A stretch of 64,000 nt of DNA. Origin: Phytophthora sp. 'mugwort'. Its lineage: Eukaryota > Oomycota > Peronosporomycetes > Peronosporales > Peronosporaceae. A program made the position numbers and the translations under genes. Below the pieces are notes generated by a model. That model was not told where the DNA came from, made no database searches, and worked only from the letters and a program-made list of their open reading frames with translations. The stretch lies in contig JAUCEF010000016.1 in assembly GCA_033558025.1 (NCBI GenBank), positions 3,906,001 through 3,970,000 of the forward strand, read 5' to 3'. Of this stretch, positions 32,681 through 42,974 are shown piece by piece; positions within the stretch are counted from its first letter, which is position 1; the number at the start of each line of letters is the position of its first letter.

Positions 32681-33409
32681 ATGAAGTTCCTGATCCCTAC
32701 TACTCTCGCCCTTGCCGCGGTGGCTTCTTCCACTGACGCCCAGGAATTCTGCGGCCGCAACGACCTCAAGGTTGTCGGTGACTACACCGTGTACAACAAC
32801 CTGTGGGGCCAGGACAACGACAAGACGGGTGGACAGTGCACTACAGTCGACAGCGGCAGCGCCTCCGAGATCGCCTGGCATACCAGCTTTAACTGGGCCG
32901 GTGATAACTGGCAAGTCAAGTCATACGCCAACGCGGCGCTCCAGTTTAACCCCGTGCAGATCGCCAATGTGGCGTCGATCCCCACCACGATGGAGTACAC
33001 GTACACATACGATGGCAACATCATCACCAACGTAGCGTACGACCTGTTCACTAGCCCCACGATCGGCGGGGAGACCGCTTACGAGCTCATGGTGTGGCTC
33101 GCCGCGTTAGGCGGCGCCTGGCCCCTGACGTCCACTGGTCAGCCAATTAAGTCCGTGACGCTCGGGGGAGTGGACTTCAACCTGTACCAAGGCTGGAACA
33201 ACAGAACCAAGGTGTTCACGTATGTGGCGAAGAGCATGGCCACGAGCTTCTCGGCTGACCTCAAGCAGTTCTTTGATGAACTCCCGGCTGACAACACGAT
33301 CGAGAAGACCCAATACCTCACCCACGTGCAGGCCGGTACCGAGCCTTTCCAGGGCAAAAACGCCACAATGACCGTGTCTAAGTACTCGGCTGCAGTCCAC
33401 ACGGTGTAG
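32681..33409 (+). CDS. Secreted GH12 endoglucanase/xyloglucanase-like protein, copy 2
   Basis: A 242-residue paralogue of the gene just upstream, with a similar signal peptide (MKFLIPTTLALAAVASSTDA). It keeps VYNNLWGQ, FNWAGDNWQVKSY, the catalytic glutamates E135 (YELMVWLAALGG) and E221 (AGTEPFQG), and the family length. NRT at 174-176 and NAT at 227-229 are possible N-glycosylation sites. The ATG at 32681 starts the signal peptide and lies about 460 bases after the stop of copy 1. Similar 5' flanks in copies 1 and 2 suggest a tandem duplication that included the promoter. It looks intact and active, and should be exported to act on plant wall glucans. Confidence 0.9.
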   Translation: MKFLIPTTLALAAVASSTDAQEFCGRNDLKVVGDYTVYNNLWGQDNDKTGGQCTTVDSGSASEIAWHTSFNWAGDNWQVKSYANAALQFNPVQIANVASIPTTMEYTYTYDGNIITNVAYDLFTSPTIGGETAYELMVWLAALGGAWPLTSTGQPIKSVTLGGVDFNLYQGWNNRTKVFTYVAKSMATSFSADLKQFFDELPADNTIEKTQYLTHVQAGTEPFQGKNATMTVSKYSAAVHTV

Positions 33410-34026
33410 GCAGGCAGACACTACAACCGTTTGACTCAACCAACCCCTCGACGTTTGCATGTAGTAGGTACTAATACATGTATCTATTATACCTTACAGT
33501 TAGTATTAAACTTCGTTGGAAGTACTACTACGTACTACGAAGTAGTACTTGCCATACACTGTAGTACTACGTATGATGGAGACTTGAACGCTCCAGTTCT
33601 GAAATACTACTGTACTTCAGAATCTGTGCCCTCTTCTCCATCTTGTTCTTGGTTCTTGCAAATCGGCTCTGATTGCCAGCTGCACATCATGCAGTTCTGG
33701 GGCTCGTGTGATTGTGCACTGACGCATCCATTACTTACCGACGTGTCACTTTTTTATAAAGCTGTTCATATTTTTTTTAAAGCTGTTCATACACTTAATA
33801 CCTGTACAGTACTGTAGTACATTCAAGGTTTGCCAATAGTTGTGTAGGTCACGTTACACGTACCGGTACGTACAAGTCGCTGAATATGTAAGCTTAGCAC
33901 AGTTATGACCGGGACCGCCTTCATAATCATCGCTGTCTTGGATTCCCCATGAAACGGAGCCGTGATGCAAGTTTTCAGTCGAAGACCCAGCCTCTAATTT
34001 GTACCAGAGCCCCCAAAGCTACAAGA
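33410..34026. other. Spacer with palindromic GTAGTAC-rich tract
   Basis: Between GH12 copies 2 and 3. About 33520-33575 is rich in GTAGTACTACGTA units that can pair with themselves. A similar tract lies at 53960-54050. No gene is seen. Confidence 0.45.
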
Positions 34027-34692
34027 ATGAAGCTCTCGGTCGCCATTGCTGCCACGCCGTCGCAACTTCGCCAGCCTCCGCCGAGGAGTTCTGCGACCAA
34101 TGTGGTTCCGTCCAGACGGCCGACTACACCGTCTACAACAACCTGTGGGGCCAGACAACGACAGGGCGGGCGGCCAGTGCACGAGTCTCGACAGCGTCGA
34201 CGGCTCTACCATCGCCTGGCACACGAGCTTCAACTGGGCTGGCGATAACTGGCAGGTCAAGTCATTCGCGAACGCCGCACTCATGTTCGATCCGGTTCAG
34301 CTAGCGAACGTCACCTCGATCCCCTCGACCATCGAGTACGACTACAAGTATGATGGTAACATCATCACTAATGTGGCGTACGATCTGTTCACTAGCGCCA
34401 CTGCAGGTGGCAGGGTCGAGAACGAGTTGATGGTCTGGTTGGGTGCACTGGGAGGTGCTTGGCCCCTGTTGACCATCGGTCAGCCGATCAAGGAAGTTAG
34501 CGTGGGAGGCGTCGACTTTAATCTGTACAAGGCAGGAACGGCAACACGACGATGTTCTCATACATCGCCGTCAGCTTGACCAACAGCTTCTCCGCCGACT
34601 TGATGCGGTTCTTCGAAGAGCTGCCGCCTGATAACACCATCCCTTTGACCCAGTACCTGACCCAAGTTCAAGCTGGCACCGAGCCGTTCTAG
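34027..34692 (+). pseudogene. Broken third GH12 copy
   Basis: The ATG at 34027 starts a signal-like MKLSVAIAA. The frame shifts within the signal region, again just after VYNNLWGQ and again after FNLYKAG. A TAG stop directly follows EPF, where copies 1 and 2 have glutamine. The middle is well preserved (NWAGDNWQVKSFANAAL, ENELMVWLGALGGAWP). Both positions of the catalytic glutamates can still be read. Three shifts and a stop make full-length protein impossible. Such eroded GH12 paralogues are interesting because truncated XEG1 relatives are known to act as decoys in P. sojae. This one has no intact signal peptide in frame with its catalytic part. Confidence 0.85.
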
Positions 34693-35564
34693 GGCCAGAT
34701 CGACTGTTGGAGGATATACAACACCAAACGCTGTGTAGCTTGAACGTAGTGAATGCAACAAGCTCAATAATACTACCAGGATCAGAGTCTCTTATTATTT
34801 TGAGGCTAAAAAAACTAAGGTTATATCGCAAGAGTTCTCTAACGTTACATTGATTTTAGAGAGTGATTCGTGTGCCCATCTGAAAACGAGGGGGTGAAAG
34901 TTACATAAAACGACCAACGGAGGAGAGCGGTTGCGAGCGCGCGTAGCCACAGCAAACCAGCGCCGGGTGCCCGTGAAGCGGGGAGGGCGATATTTGCTAA
35001 GGCGGGCCCAGCGCCGAGCTTTCCAGCGAGCCGAGCACTGTAGCGGGTCGAACTTAGAATCTCCTCCTCCCAAGAGCGGCTGATGTTACTGAGACCGGAA
35101 GGTGTTCCTATAATTTACGTAATGTGAGGGGACATGAATTGGCATAATATTGTACTTTGGAATAGTGCTTCGTTTTTGAACGGAGTTCAACCAGCTGTTT
35201 ATCTCACGGATGGGGAAAGTTAAATTAAATGACGGTCTCAAAGTAAATGACGGCCACCCACGACAAGATCTCTAAATATATGAACTTGAGAACTTCGCGT
35301 TTTCGAACGCGGTGTCCGAAACTAGCTTAGTCTTTCCAGTGTCAATCCGGTTCGATACAGAACAGACACAGATTGATCACTTACAGCTTAAAACGCAAAC
35401 GATTCTCATTGTTAAAGTTAACATGCAGATAACTCAATGTGTTACTCTTCGTTACGAAACATCTCGCACTGCTGAACACCAATTGCCTTGCACAAGTACC
35501 GCAGTCGTAGATATGACCGCATCTTGTACAGACAGTCGCCTCATGTTTTTTTGCAAGTATAAGC
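34693..35564. other. Intergenic stretch with a GC-rich patch
   Basis: A GC-rich patch at 34915-35055 stands out against AT-rich flanks. No coding frame or RNA gene was recognised. Confidence 0.4.
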
Positions 35565-35574
35565 TTTAACACGA

Positions 35575-36195
35575 CGAGGCACCATAGCCACACGAGCTGC
35601 CATCCCGCTGTTTGCACCAGTCGATTTTCTTGTAGGTGATCATGTCCTTTAATCCTAGCAAAGGCTCGATGACGCGGGTACGCTCGACTTCAACACCGCG
35701 AGGTTCCGCTTCAGCTGGAGCGGGTCAAACGTGTAGCACGTCTGCGTCCGCTTGTCCAGCATGTATGCTGCCCAGTGGTGGTCGAGACAGATGACCGCAA
35801 TGATATAGTCGTTGGAAGGGTTCAAAGTTCCAAACCCTCCTGCGGTCGTCTTCTTCGCACTCAGCCCTGCGAGATCATGGTAGCTTGGATTGATAACCCT
35901 TACGTTCGGGTACATCTGCTTCATCGCCAGCATCGCTGAAATAATAGACGAACTGCGCAGCCACAGATTTTTTTTCCGCGAAATTCCACCAGCGAGCAAC
36001 CTAAAACCACTCTGGCCCCAGGCGAACTTCTCCACTCGCATTCCCTTTACCGCTTCCTTGTATGTTTGCTGCATTACCCATTTGCGAGTAGAAGAAGTTA
36101 GAGCAATGTTTCATCGAGTTAGTATGAAACAGTTGCCTTTGCGTAATCGCTGCAGTCTGTAAATGGTGGCAAAAGATGTCTGATCTGCCACTCAA
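35575..36195 (-). pseudogene. Ulp1/C48 cysteine protease domain of the MULE remnant
   Basis: The segment NLWLRSSSIISAML starts the family core. The catalytic His is in CLDHHWAAYML, the Asp in TFDPLQ, and the Cys in WCKQRDGSSCGYG, read in a different frame near 35600. So the triad His-Asp-Cys and the oxyanion Gln are all still visible, although a frameshift after VLKSSVP separates the Cys from the rest. In intact form such proteases remove SUMO-like tags. Confidence 0.7.
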
Positions 36196-36249
36196 CTCCG
36201 TCGATCCAATCCAGAGTAAACTGCACTACGCGGAATCGGTTGCGCGCCT

Positions 36250-37148
36250 CTATCACACTGGCCATCGCTTCAGTTGATCAAACGTAGCAGAACCGTATTC
36301 GGCCCAGTGTGCCAGTAGGTTCAGATTACCAGTGGCTTTAATCGTTTCGATCGCCTCACGAATCTTGTCCAGCTGAGGAATTTGAGTTATCTTTGGAACT
36401 CGCTGACCAACATTGTACGGTCGTACATATAGATCCCCGTGAACTTCAACGTCCTCCAAAGCTAGCGCGTCCACCATTCCCTTCTCGATATCCATGCTGT
36501 AACACCATCCAGTAGAGCAGCGACGTCATCCAAGCGGGCTTTGCGTGTTTTCTTGCCATCTCTTATCTTCACGGCCAGTTCACGCGCCTCTCGCAGCTAC
36601 TTTGCACCTACTGGACGTCCCTTTTCACGCTTCGAAAGCCCTCTAACGCGTGGTGGAGGAGCGAATGAAATTGGAGCCGCCTTTGATCCCACTTGAGGCA
36701 TGCCCGGTGTGAGTCCGGTACCTTCCGGCATTGTTCCGGTGTCGCTAGAAGTTGGCGTTGAAGCTGGTTCTATGGGTGCAGCTACCGATACGTGTGGAGT
36801 TCGAGGGCCACTTGCCTGCTCTGCTTGAGCTTCAACGCCGGTATCCTCACTTGCTTCTTGTTCAGGGGCAGCACCTTTCTCCTCCAGGTCGTCTTCATCT
36901 TTTTCACCTTCTGGTGTGTTCGGTGTTGGCGAGAGCGGACTTACGAAGGAAATCTGCGTGAGCGCAATGGAACCCACCGACGACACTTGGGATAGCTCTT
37001 CCAAAGCGCTGCCAACGAGCGCCCTCATCACAAATTTGGCCACGTCCACACCTTGCAGTGCGTTGTAAAACCCTTGCATCCCCGCTAAAGCGACACGGTA
37101 CGTTGGTGTTGACTGCAACGCCATCTGGGCCACGATCTTCTCCGTCAA
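36250..37148 (-). pseudogene. Acidic/proline-rich linker region of the MULE-Ulp1 remnant
   Basis: Two minus-strand frames (36597-37148 and 36253-36495) encode a helical start (MALQSTPTYRVALAGMQGFY), an acidic and Pro/Ser/Thr-rich stretch (EGEKDEDDLEEKGAA) and a second structured piece (RPYNVGQRVPKITQIPQL). They lie between the SWIM finger and the Ulp1 domain in the same direction, with a stop before the first. They most likely belong to the same broken protein. Confidence 0.5.
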
Positions 37149-38654
37149 TGCCTTCGTCTGGATGTACTAGTCTGTTGAAGCCACCGCAACCTGCTCGTGG
37201 ATTCCAGCGCAGCTAATTTTGAGGAACCCTCCATCCCCGACGTCGTCTTAGTCTATGTTTTTGAGGGGCGTAAATGATCCAGCGAGTATGAGAATGTCCG
37301 AAGCGGTGGGATTACAGTCTCATAATTGCATATGAAACGAACATGCATCCCGTGTCTGCAAGGCAGATGGCACGTCTTCATGAAGATGCAGTCACAGGAA
37401 GCAGTCTACAACGCACAACACATATGCGATCAGAATTTTACATAGCTAACAAGACCGGAATCCTACCGAAACGTCACCACAAATGCACAATTTGAAAACC
37501 CCAATGCGAAGTATTCACCGTATGTGAGCTTTCCGCGCCTGGCCGTGTCAGTTTTGCTTTGCCAGGTATGCTGAGATCCATTCCATAGTCAGCCCTGGGA
37601 CCAACTTCGAACGAGTGCTGTTCCGCCACCATTTTGAGGGCGTACTCGCTAATCTGCATTCCAAGCGCGGCAAGTTCTGGACCTTCGCCGAGGTCTGGAC
37701 GACTACCAACCTCGTGGTACTGCGCTACGTACTCGATTCAGCAATTCGCTGCAGGGTGATCAGCGTATATATCGTCTCGTCCAACGTAACCCGCGCTTCC
37801 ACCACTTGCTTTATCTTTCCCCACTTGCATTGCAGCCGGTTGTTCGTGTTGTTGCCCAGGTGATCAATGTTACCCGGCTCTGCAGGTGCTTTTCCACCGT
37901 TGCCAGACCGGGTCTTGATCATGCTTCGGGTTGACTTGAAAGCCGAAAAGAAGAGCACGTGAAAGTGCTCAGGGTTCAAACGGAAATAAGCCGGCTGCGG
38001 AAACTGACCGCAGCGAAGTTGATGCAATTTGACTTGGAGAGTGAAAGGCGGCGACTTCCTTTTGCTCGCCCTGGATGATCGCTAAACACAAATGGGGGAT
38101 GCTACGGGGTTACATGAAGAGTGCCAAATCACTCTTCAGAATGGTTTACCCAAGTACCCCTAGTAATGTAGCACACATCACTATGATGTCAATGCAATTA
38201 CGTCATGAATGGGTACCGTACCTATGGTACAAGGGACCTGTCTAAGAACATGTGACGGGGCACACAACACCTTGAGCACAGGTGCGTCTACATACTAACT
38301 GCAAGTCGCTTATAAAGTATCCTAGATGTTATCCTATTGGGTGACTATGATGCAGTTTTTGGACCAGGAGCATTCGTCAAAGTCTAATGATACAGTAGCG
38401 AACAAAAACAACTTACGGGTATAGAGTTTGGATTTTATTAATTTTGACAACCTTAGTATATGAAACATAAGCCAATTGACAGCAAATGGAGTTTCTAACT
38501 CCTCCCTTTGGACTGCTCTTGAAGCCACTCGAAGCGTGGAGTGAAGTCCATTCCTATAATATCAGCAACGCCCAGTGTTAAGTCAATTCCTGTGCCGAAA
38601 CTCTATAAAAGGCACTGCTCTTACCAAAATGCTGGAGATCATACGGTAGTACAC

Positions 38655-40260
38655 ACAACACTTAGAAGAAGAGCTTCGTCTGTACGAGATCAAACTGCGT
38701 TTCCAAGACGAACGCCAACTGGTAGATCGAAGAAAACTCGAATTGTCGCTGTAGTAGGAGATGCAGCGCTATGAAGGAGAGAATCTCTAATGTGGAAAAC
38801 AACAGGATACTGCCGACGACACTGAAGTCCCGATGGGTGGGAAGAACGCACGGTTTGGCATCGCTTGGAGCATCGTCTTAGGCCAACAGGACCAGAGGGA
38901 CAACACATTCGACGTAGTCAGCCCAGCGTCAGATACTCGCAGTGGAAAAGTAATTGTAAACCTTGTACAACCAGTTGCTTGGATGTATTCGAAAGACACC
39001 GAGCTCTGCAGTGATGAGGAGTCTTCTCGGAAACTTCTCCGAGAACGAGCCGTGGATTGGTCACTGGAATTAATATACTCGGTTATACTGAAGCCGCCGA
39101 ATTTGCTTAGTTGCCTGAGGGCCAGCTTGTGGAAATACAGCAATTCTCGAGCTGCAGATGTGTAGATTTTCCAGTTTGGTCATCGTTTTTTCTTGATTAT
39201 CTGCAATCGTGACGTGTGCAGGCCCAGAGATGGACGTCCGGCAGGCGAGCGATAGTGTGAGCTGTCGGGTCTCATACGATGTCTAGAAGCAGCGGGATTA
39301 ACCCTTCCGTACGAGGAATTTGGATTTTGTTTTCGATTTTGCGGCCGTTGTCGGTTTGGCAGATGCACAAAAGCTGTTTGACAGTATTGGCGCTAGCTCG
39401 GGCATCCCAAAATTCGAGTACCGACTGAAGGATGTCGAATACGATGATACGCAACGTCACGATCGTCGATCCCGAGTTGTACATACAGACGGACACGAAC
39501 ACAGCGCTGAAAAAGTTGACGATAAAGGCCACAATCTGAGGGATGAGATCCTCCAATTCACGCGTAAAATGAATCACCAGCTTCTTGGCGCCAAACTTCC
39601 AAAGCGGCAGGAGCAGCATGGCCAAGCCTTGGTATTTTGATGGGGTGTAATCGCACAGCACTTTAAAGGGCGGGTAGACGGTAAGCAGGGTAGTGTGAGC
39701 TTTGAAAGAGTTGCGGAATCGCTCCACCTCCGAACGTATGGGCGAAGTGACAGCGAATGGAGAGGTACCAAACATGAGAACAAGTGTCACTACAGTGATA
39801 ATTCCACTTGGAACTATCACCAGCAGATTAAAGAGTGGCACCGGGAAGCCAATTGTAATCGCCATCCGAATGGAAAATCCCGCGTAATCAGCCGCAGACG
39901 CTATTGCAATGAGGAAATGTTTGGATAATGTGAAAGGTAGACCCGGTGCCAGTCGTCATAGAACAGACATTCCTGCGGCAGTCAAAACGAAAGCTACTAA
40001 AGCAAGATGGGTCCAGAAGACCCAATTAGCAGCCCACCCTTCGGATGGCCCTTTGAGGAGGAGTGACTCGATAAACGCAACAGTGGCCGTTGCAGGTACT
40101 GGAGTGAGGATGCACACGAAACACACTCGAGCCATGGAAGTGGTTCTGCAGTAGTACTCCAAACTCTCGAGCCGCTCGATGGAGTATTTTCCCTGACGAC
40201 CCACTTGGATGTCGATCCACTTGCGGTCTACAGGTGTAGCAACCGCAGGATGCGCTTCAT
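38655..40260 (-). pseudogene. Decayed multi-pass membrane protein, copy A
   Basis: The minus strand starts near 40225 with VGRQGKYSIERLESLEYYC, followed by two hydrophobic segments (FVCILTPVPATATVAFIE, FWTHLALVAFVLTAAGM). After a frame change it continues with IAITIGFPVPLFNLL-type helices (39272-39865), a block LLPLWKFGAKKLVIHF, and then, in further frames, LVVQGLQLLFHCEYL and a C-terminus ending near 38662. I recognise the pattern as a large oomycete-specific family of multi-pass membrane proteins of unknown function (recalled, not searched). Several stops and shifts make it a pseudogene. Some breaks could instead be introns. Confidence 0.55.
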
Positions 40261-40530
40261 CGACTCGGATTGGGGACTATGTTTGTCACTACACGTCGTG
40301 TGAATTTTCGACGTAGGCGGCATAAGTTGTCTGTGAATCGAGGAATGAATTTGTACCCGAGATGGTAGGAAATACTTGTCTATACTTGCAAGCTAGGTTT
40401 ATCGGGAGACGTCTGGAATAGTACGCGTACGCCGTTTGATCTATTTTTCGCTTGATATCATAACACACATTACGACGTTTCAAGATCCCCGTGACAAGTT
40501 AGCCAACAACGCGCCAATTCTGAAACCTGC

Positions 40531-42454
40531 TCAAGTCCTCGTCACGACCAAAGTATTACTGCCGAAGCATGGTTTCGCAACTTGATGAAGCTGAAAGAAA
40601 AGGTGCATGTGTCGGAGCTTCATGAGTGAAGCAATTAGGAAACCTACAGAAGTTATAAAAAAGTAGTAGATCATGCCCTTCATCGAAGCCACCAACCCGT
40701 ATGAACCTTGCAGTATTGGCCAAACGGACTCGTCTCTGGCGCTTTCGGTCGTTTCCGAGCGAAGCCAGTCAAAATATAAGATTGAAATCCATACCTGCCA
40801 CATCCAAGAAAACTGAGCTGTGAGGATAAAACTATACTTCGTACTAGTACGTTACAAGAACTAATTATACATGTACTCTACCACCAAACACCTACCAAAA
40901 TGTTCAAACGCTTACGGCAGAAGGATCAATGCATCGAAGAAAAAATTCGTTTATTCTGCATCTTCAGTACTTGAGGCAGCTGCTAGAGGGGTGAAAACGC
41001 AAACTTGCAAGGCGACAAAGAGGCAATTATATTGTCAAATGGAGCAGAATTGCCACCATAACACTCCCATCCCAACTTGTTTCCATTCGGGAAGCAGGAA
41101 ACGTTTGATAGCTGCGGAAGAACGCGACAAACATCAGTGGAGTAATGCACTCCATATACTCGACTACATGTAGAATCAAGTATTCACAGTTGCGCAGGAG
41201 CTGCAGTCCTTGGACGACGAGCTCTTTCGTCCGTCCACGATCTAAGAACGCGTGAGAAATTAGGTCCACGATCTAAGAACGCGTGAGAAATTAGATGTTC
41301 GGAAGGAAAAATACTGTTAGCGCGCGCTAGTACCACGAATTTCAACCACTGAAGGTGGTTATTACAAGGATAATTCGTGCTTGGTGCGATTGACTTCACG
41401 ATTGCTGACAGAAACGCGAACTGTACACGTTTAATCCTTCCAACACCTTCATCGATTAAATCGCTCAATGCTAATCGGGCGCGGGACACAGGCCAACAAG
41501 CGCACCTCCGGAAGAGATACGCTTTTGTACGCAAGCATCATCGACGTCAATTCGTTTGTTCTCAATGTTGCTGTTAGGTAGTTATCGTGCATGACTGCGG
41601 TATTTTCGTAAAAGAGTATCGATAACGTTAGCATCTCTCGAATCTCTTTCTCATATTGAGTTTTATCGTGTCCGATACAAATTTAATGAAATCGACGAGT
41701 CGGAACTGGACATGCGCACGAAGACGAACATTGATCCGAAAAGTCAGCTTCCATACCGCAAGTCAGCAAAGAATGGGAAGGGGGGTTACCAGAGTTTTGT
41801 GAGCCTCTTCATCGCAGCAATAAGTGCGACGGCAATTTTACCTTGTCGCGGCCCCCTTCGACGGTCGTCTACTTTCAGTTACGCTTCCAGTCTTCAAACG
41901 TTTTTGAAGTGAGCGGAAAACGCCCAGTATATGATCTAAGCACGCCAGAGTGGCACGACTGGCAGCGATATTTCCTTGCGAGCTTTGCTGAAGATTATTG
42001 GCATCTGGCCAGGGACCAGTGACCATCCCTTCAGTTACAACTCTGATGATGACCCCGCACTCTCGAAAAATACGTAAATACTAAAGTAGTGTTCCCTCTC
42101 AAAACTTCATTGCAGGCTGCGTGTTGAACATTGTAATCCACCTTTAAAACTACGATATCTGGAATAGAGCTCGTCGACCTTGCGCGTAGCATTTGCCATT
42201 AACAAATTGGCTCCAAATACCCATCAGTGGAGTTGGGAATTTTGTTGGTGGAAATGACGAAAGGAAAATGGTAGAACTGTAGGCAATGAAATTACGGCAA
42301 ATCCCGCGTCCAAAACAATAAAACTTTCCGGAAAGTGGAGGAGAATCAGGGGTAGCAACTGGTCAAAGCAAGCAAGAAGGTCCAAAGATGCGGATAGAAG
42401 TATCAGAGCGACTAAAAGTGTCGTTTTAGGTCTCATCCCTAAGAAAGGTTGCAT
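40531..42454 (-). pseudogene. Decayed multi-pass membrane protein, copy B
   Basis: Scattered minus-strand frames resemble copy A downstream. The clearest is ELVVQGLQLLRNCEYLILHVV at about 41200, matching LVVQGLQLLFHCEYL in copy A. Hydrophobic pieces lie at 42224-42454 (TLLVALILLSASLDLLACF) and 40531-40803 (MIYYFFITSVGFLIASLM). A 31-base tandem duplication at 41234-41295 adds a frameshift. It is more eroded than copy A and the limits are uncertain. Confidence 0.4.
41234..41295. repeat. Exact 31-bp tandem duplication
   Basis: The unit starting GTCCACGATCTAAGAACGCG occurs twice in a row without change. It lies in the decayed membrane protein copy B. Since 31 is not a multiple of three, it shifts the frame. 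Exact identity suggests a recent event. Confidence 0.9.
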
Positions 42455-42576
42455 GTTTTGCCCATAAATGTTCTTCTCGTCAGGAATAAATAGGATTAGT
42501 ACCGCTTCAGTAGCTGGTAAGTGGAGCTTGTGTAAGGGGGGGATTGCGGCGGTAGGTGGCTTCTTCCTAGCTGGGG

Positions 42577-42891
42577 TTAGATGTGCGCTGTGTAGACAAA
42601 CTGCTTCTTGGTCGATATGGGCACGGCCTGCTGACTCGGTGAAATGACTACCTCGTGCAGCTTGAGGTCCTTCGGTCTCCGGCCGTCGGCGGAGCTCCGA
42701 GCTTTGACGACCACTAGGACGGCAACCGCCACAGCCGCTGCGGCCGCGACGCCCACGACTGGTCCAATGGGGATTCCTTCATTGGCAGAAGAAGTCGCGT
42801 CCGTGAGATGTCTGACATCGACGGCGGAGACCGCGGAAAACAGCGTCAGGACGGCGATGCAAAACGAAAGCGAGAGCTTGGACGCAAGCAT
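42577..42891 (-). CDS. Small secreted or single-pass membrane protein, 104 residues
   Basis: Residues 1-23 form a good signal peptide (LSLSFCIAVLTLFSAVSA). A short ectodomain of about 18 residues (VDVRHLTDATSSANEG) follows, then a strongly hydrophobic alanine/valine-rich helix (about 41-62) and a basic/polar tail of about 40 residues. VRHL only loosely resembles an RxLR motif, and the membrane helix argues against an exported effector. The helix composition and position resemble those of the three eight-cysteine proteins at 54-58 kb, but the cysteine module is absent. A well-placed core promoter precedes it at 42941-42957. The family is unknown to me. Confidence 0.65.
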   Translation of the reverse strand: MLASKLSLSFCIAVLTLFSAVSAVDVRHLTDATSSANEGIPIGPVVGVAAAAAVAVAVLVVVKARSSADGRRPKDLKLHEVVISPSQQAVPISTKKQFVYTAHI

Positions 42892-42940
42892 GCTTGAAGG
42901 AGAAGGAGGGTGGAGAAGAGTGAGGCTTGACTTCCAAAGC

Positions 42941-42957
42941 GACGAAATGCAGAATGA
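42941..42957 (-). promoter_or_regulatory. Oomycete-type initiator plus flanking region
   Basis: The minus strand reads TCATTCTGCATTTCGTC, about 50-65 bases before the start of the 104-residue protein. It fits the oomycete initiator (YCATTYY) followed by a T-rich flanking motif. Similar elements occur before the genes at 54-58 kb. Confidence 0.65.
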
Positions 42958-42974
42958 CGAATCTCCATGACACT

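Larger units (their letters stand above)
35565..38060 (-). mobile_element. Remnant of a MULE carrying a Ulp1-type protease (Kaonashi-like)
   Basis: Read on the minus strand the region gives, in order, the C-terminal part of a Mutator-like transposase with a SWIM zinc finger, a low-complexity linker, and a Ulp1/C48 cysteine protease. Transposase blocks are NRLQCKWGKIKQVVEARV (near 37820), YALKMVAEQHSFEVG (near 37640), SSHTVNTSHWGF and LPCRHGMHVRF (near 37350). The protease follows at 35565-36195. Plant Kaonashi elements join these same two domains. Many stops and frame changes show it is dead. The 5' part of the transposase and the terminal repeats were not found. Confidence 0.7.

Noticed and set aside
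42780..42830. RxLR-type effector call for the 104-residue protein (VRHL after the signal peptide)
   Set aside because: The motif is not RxLR, no EER follows, and a membrane helix comes directly after it.
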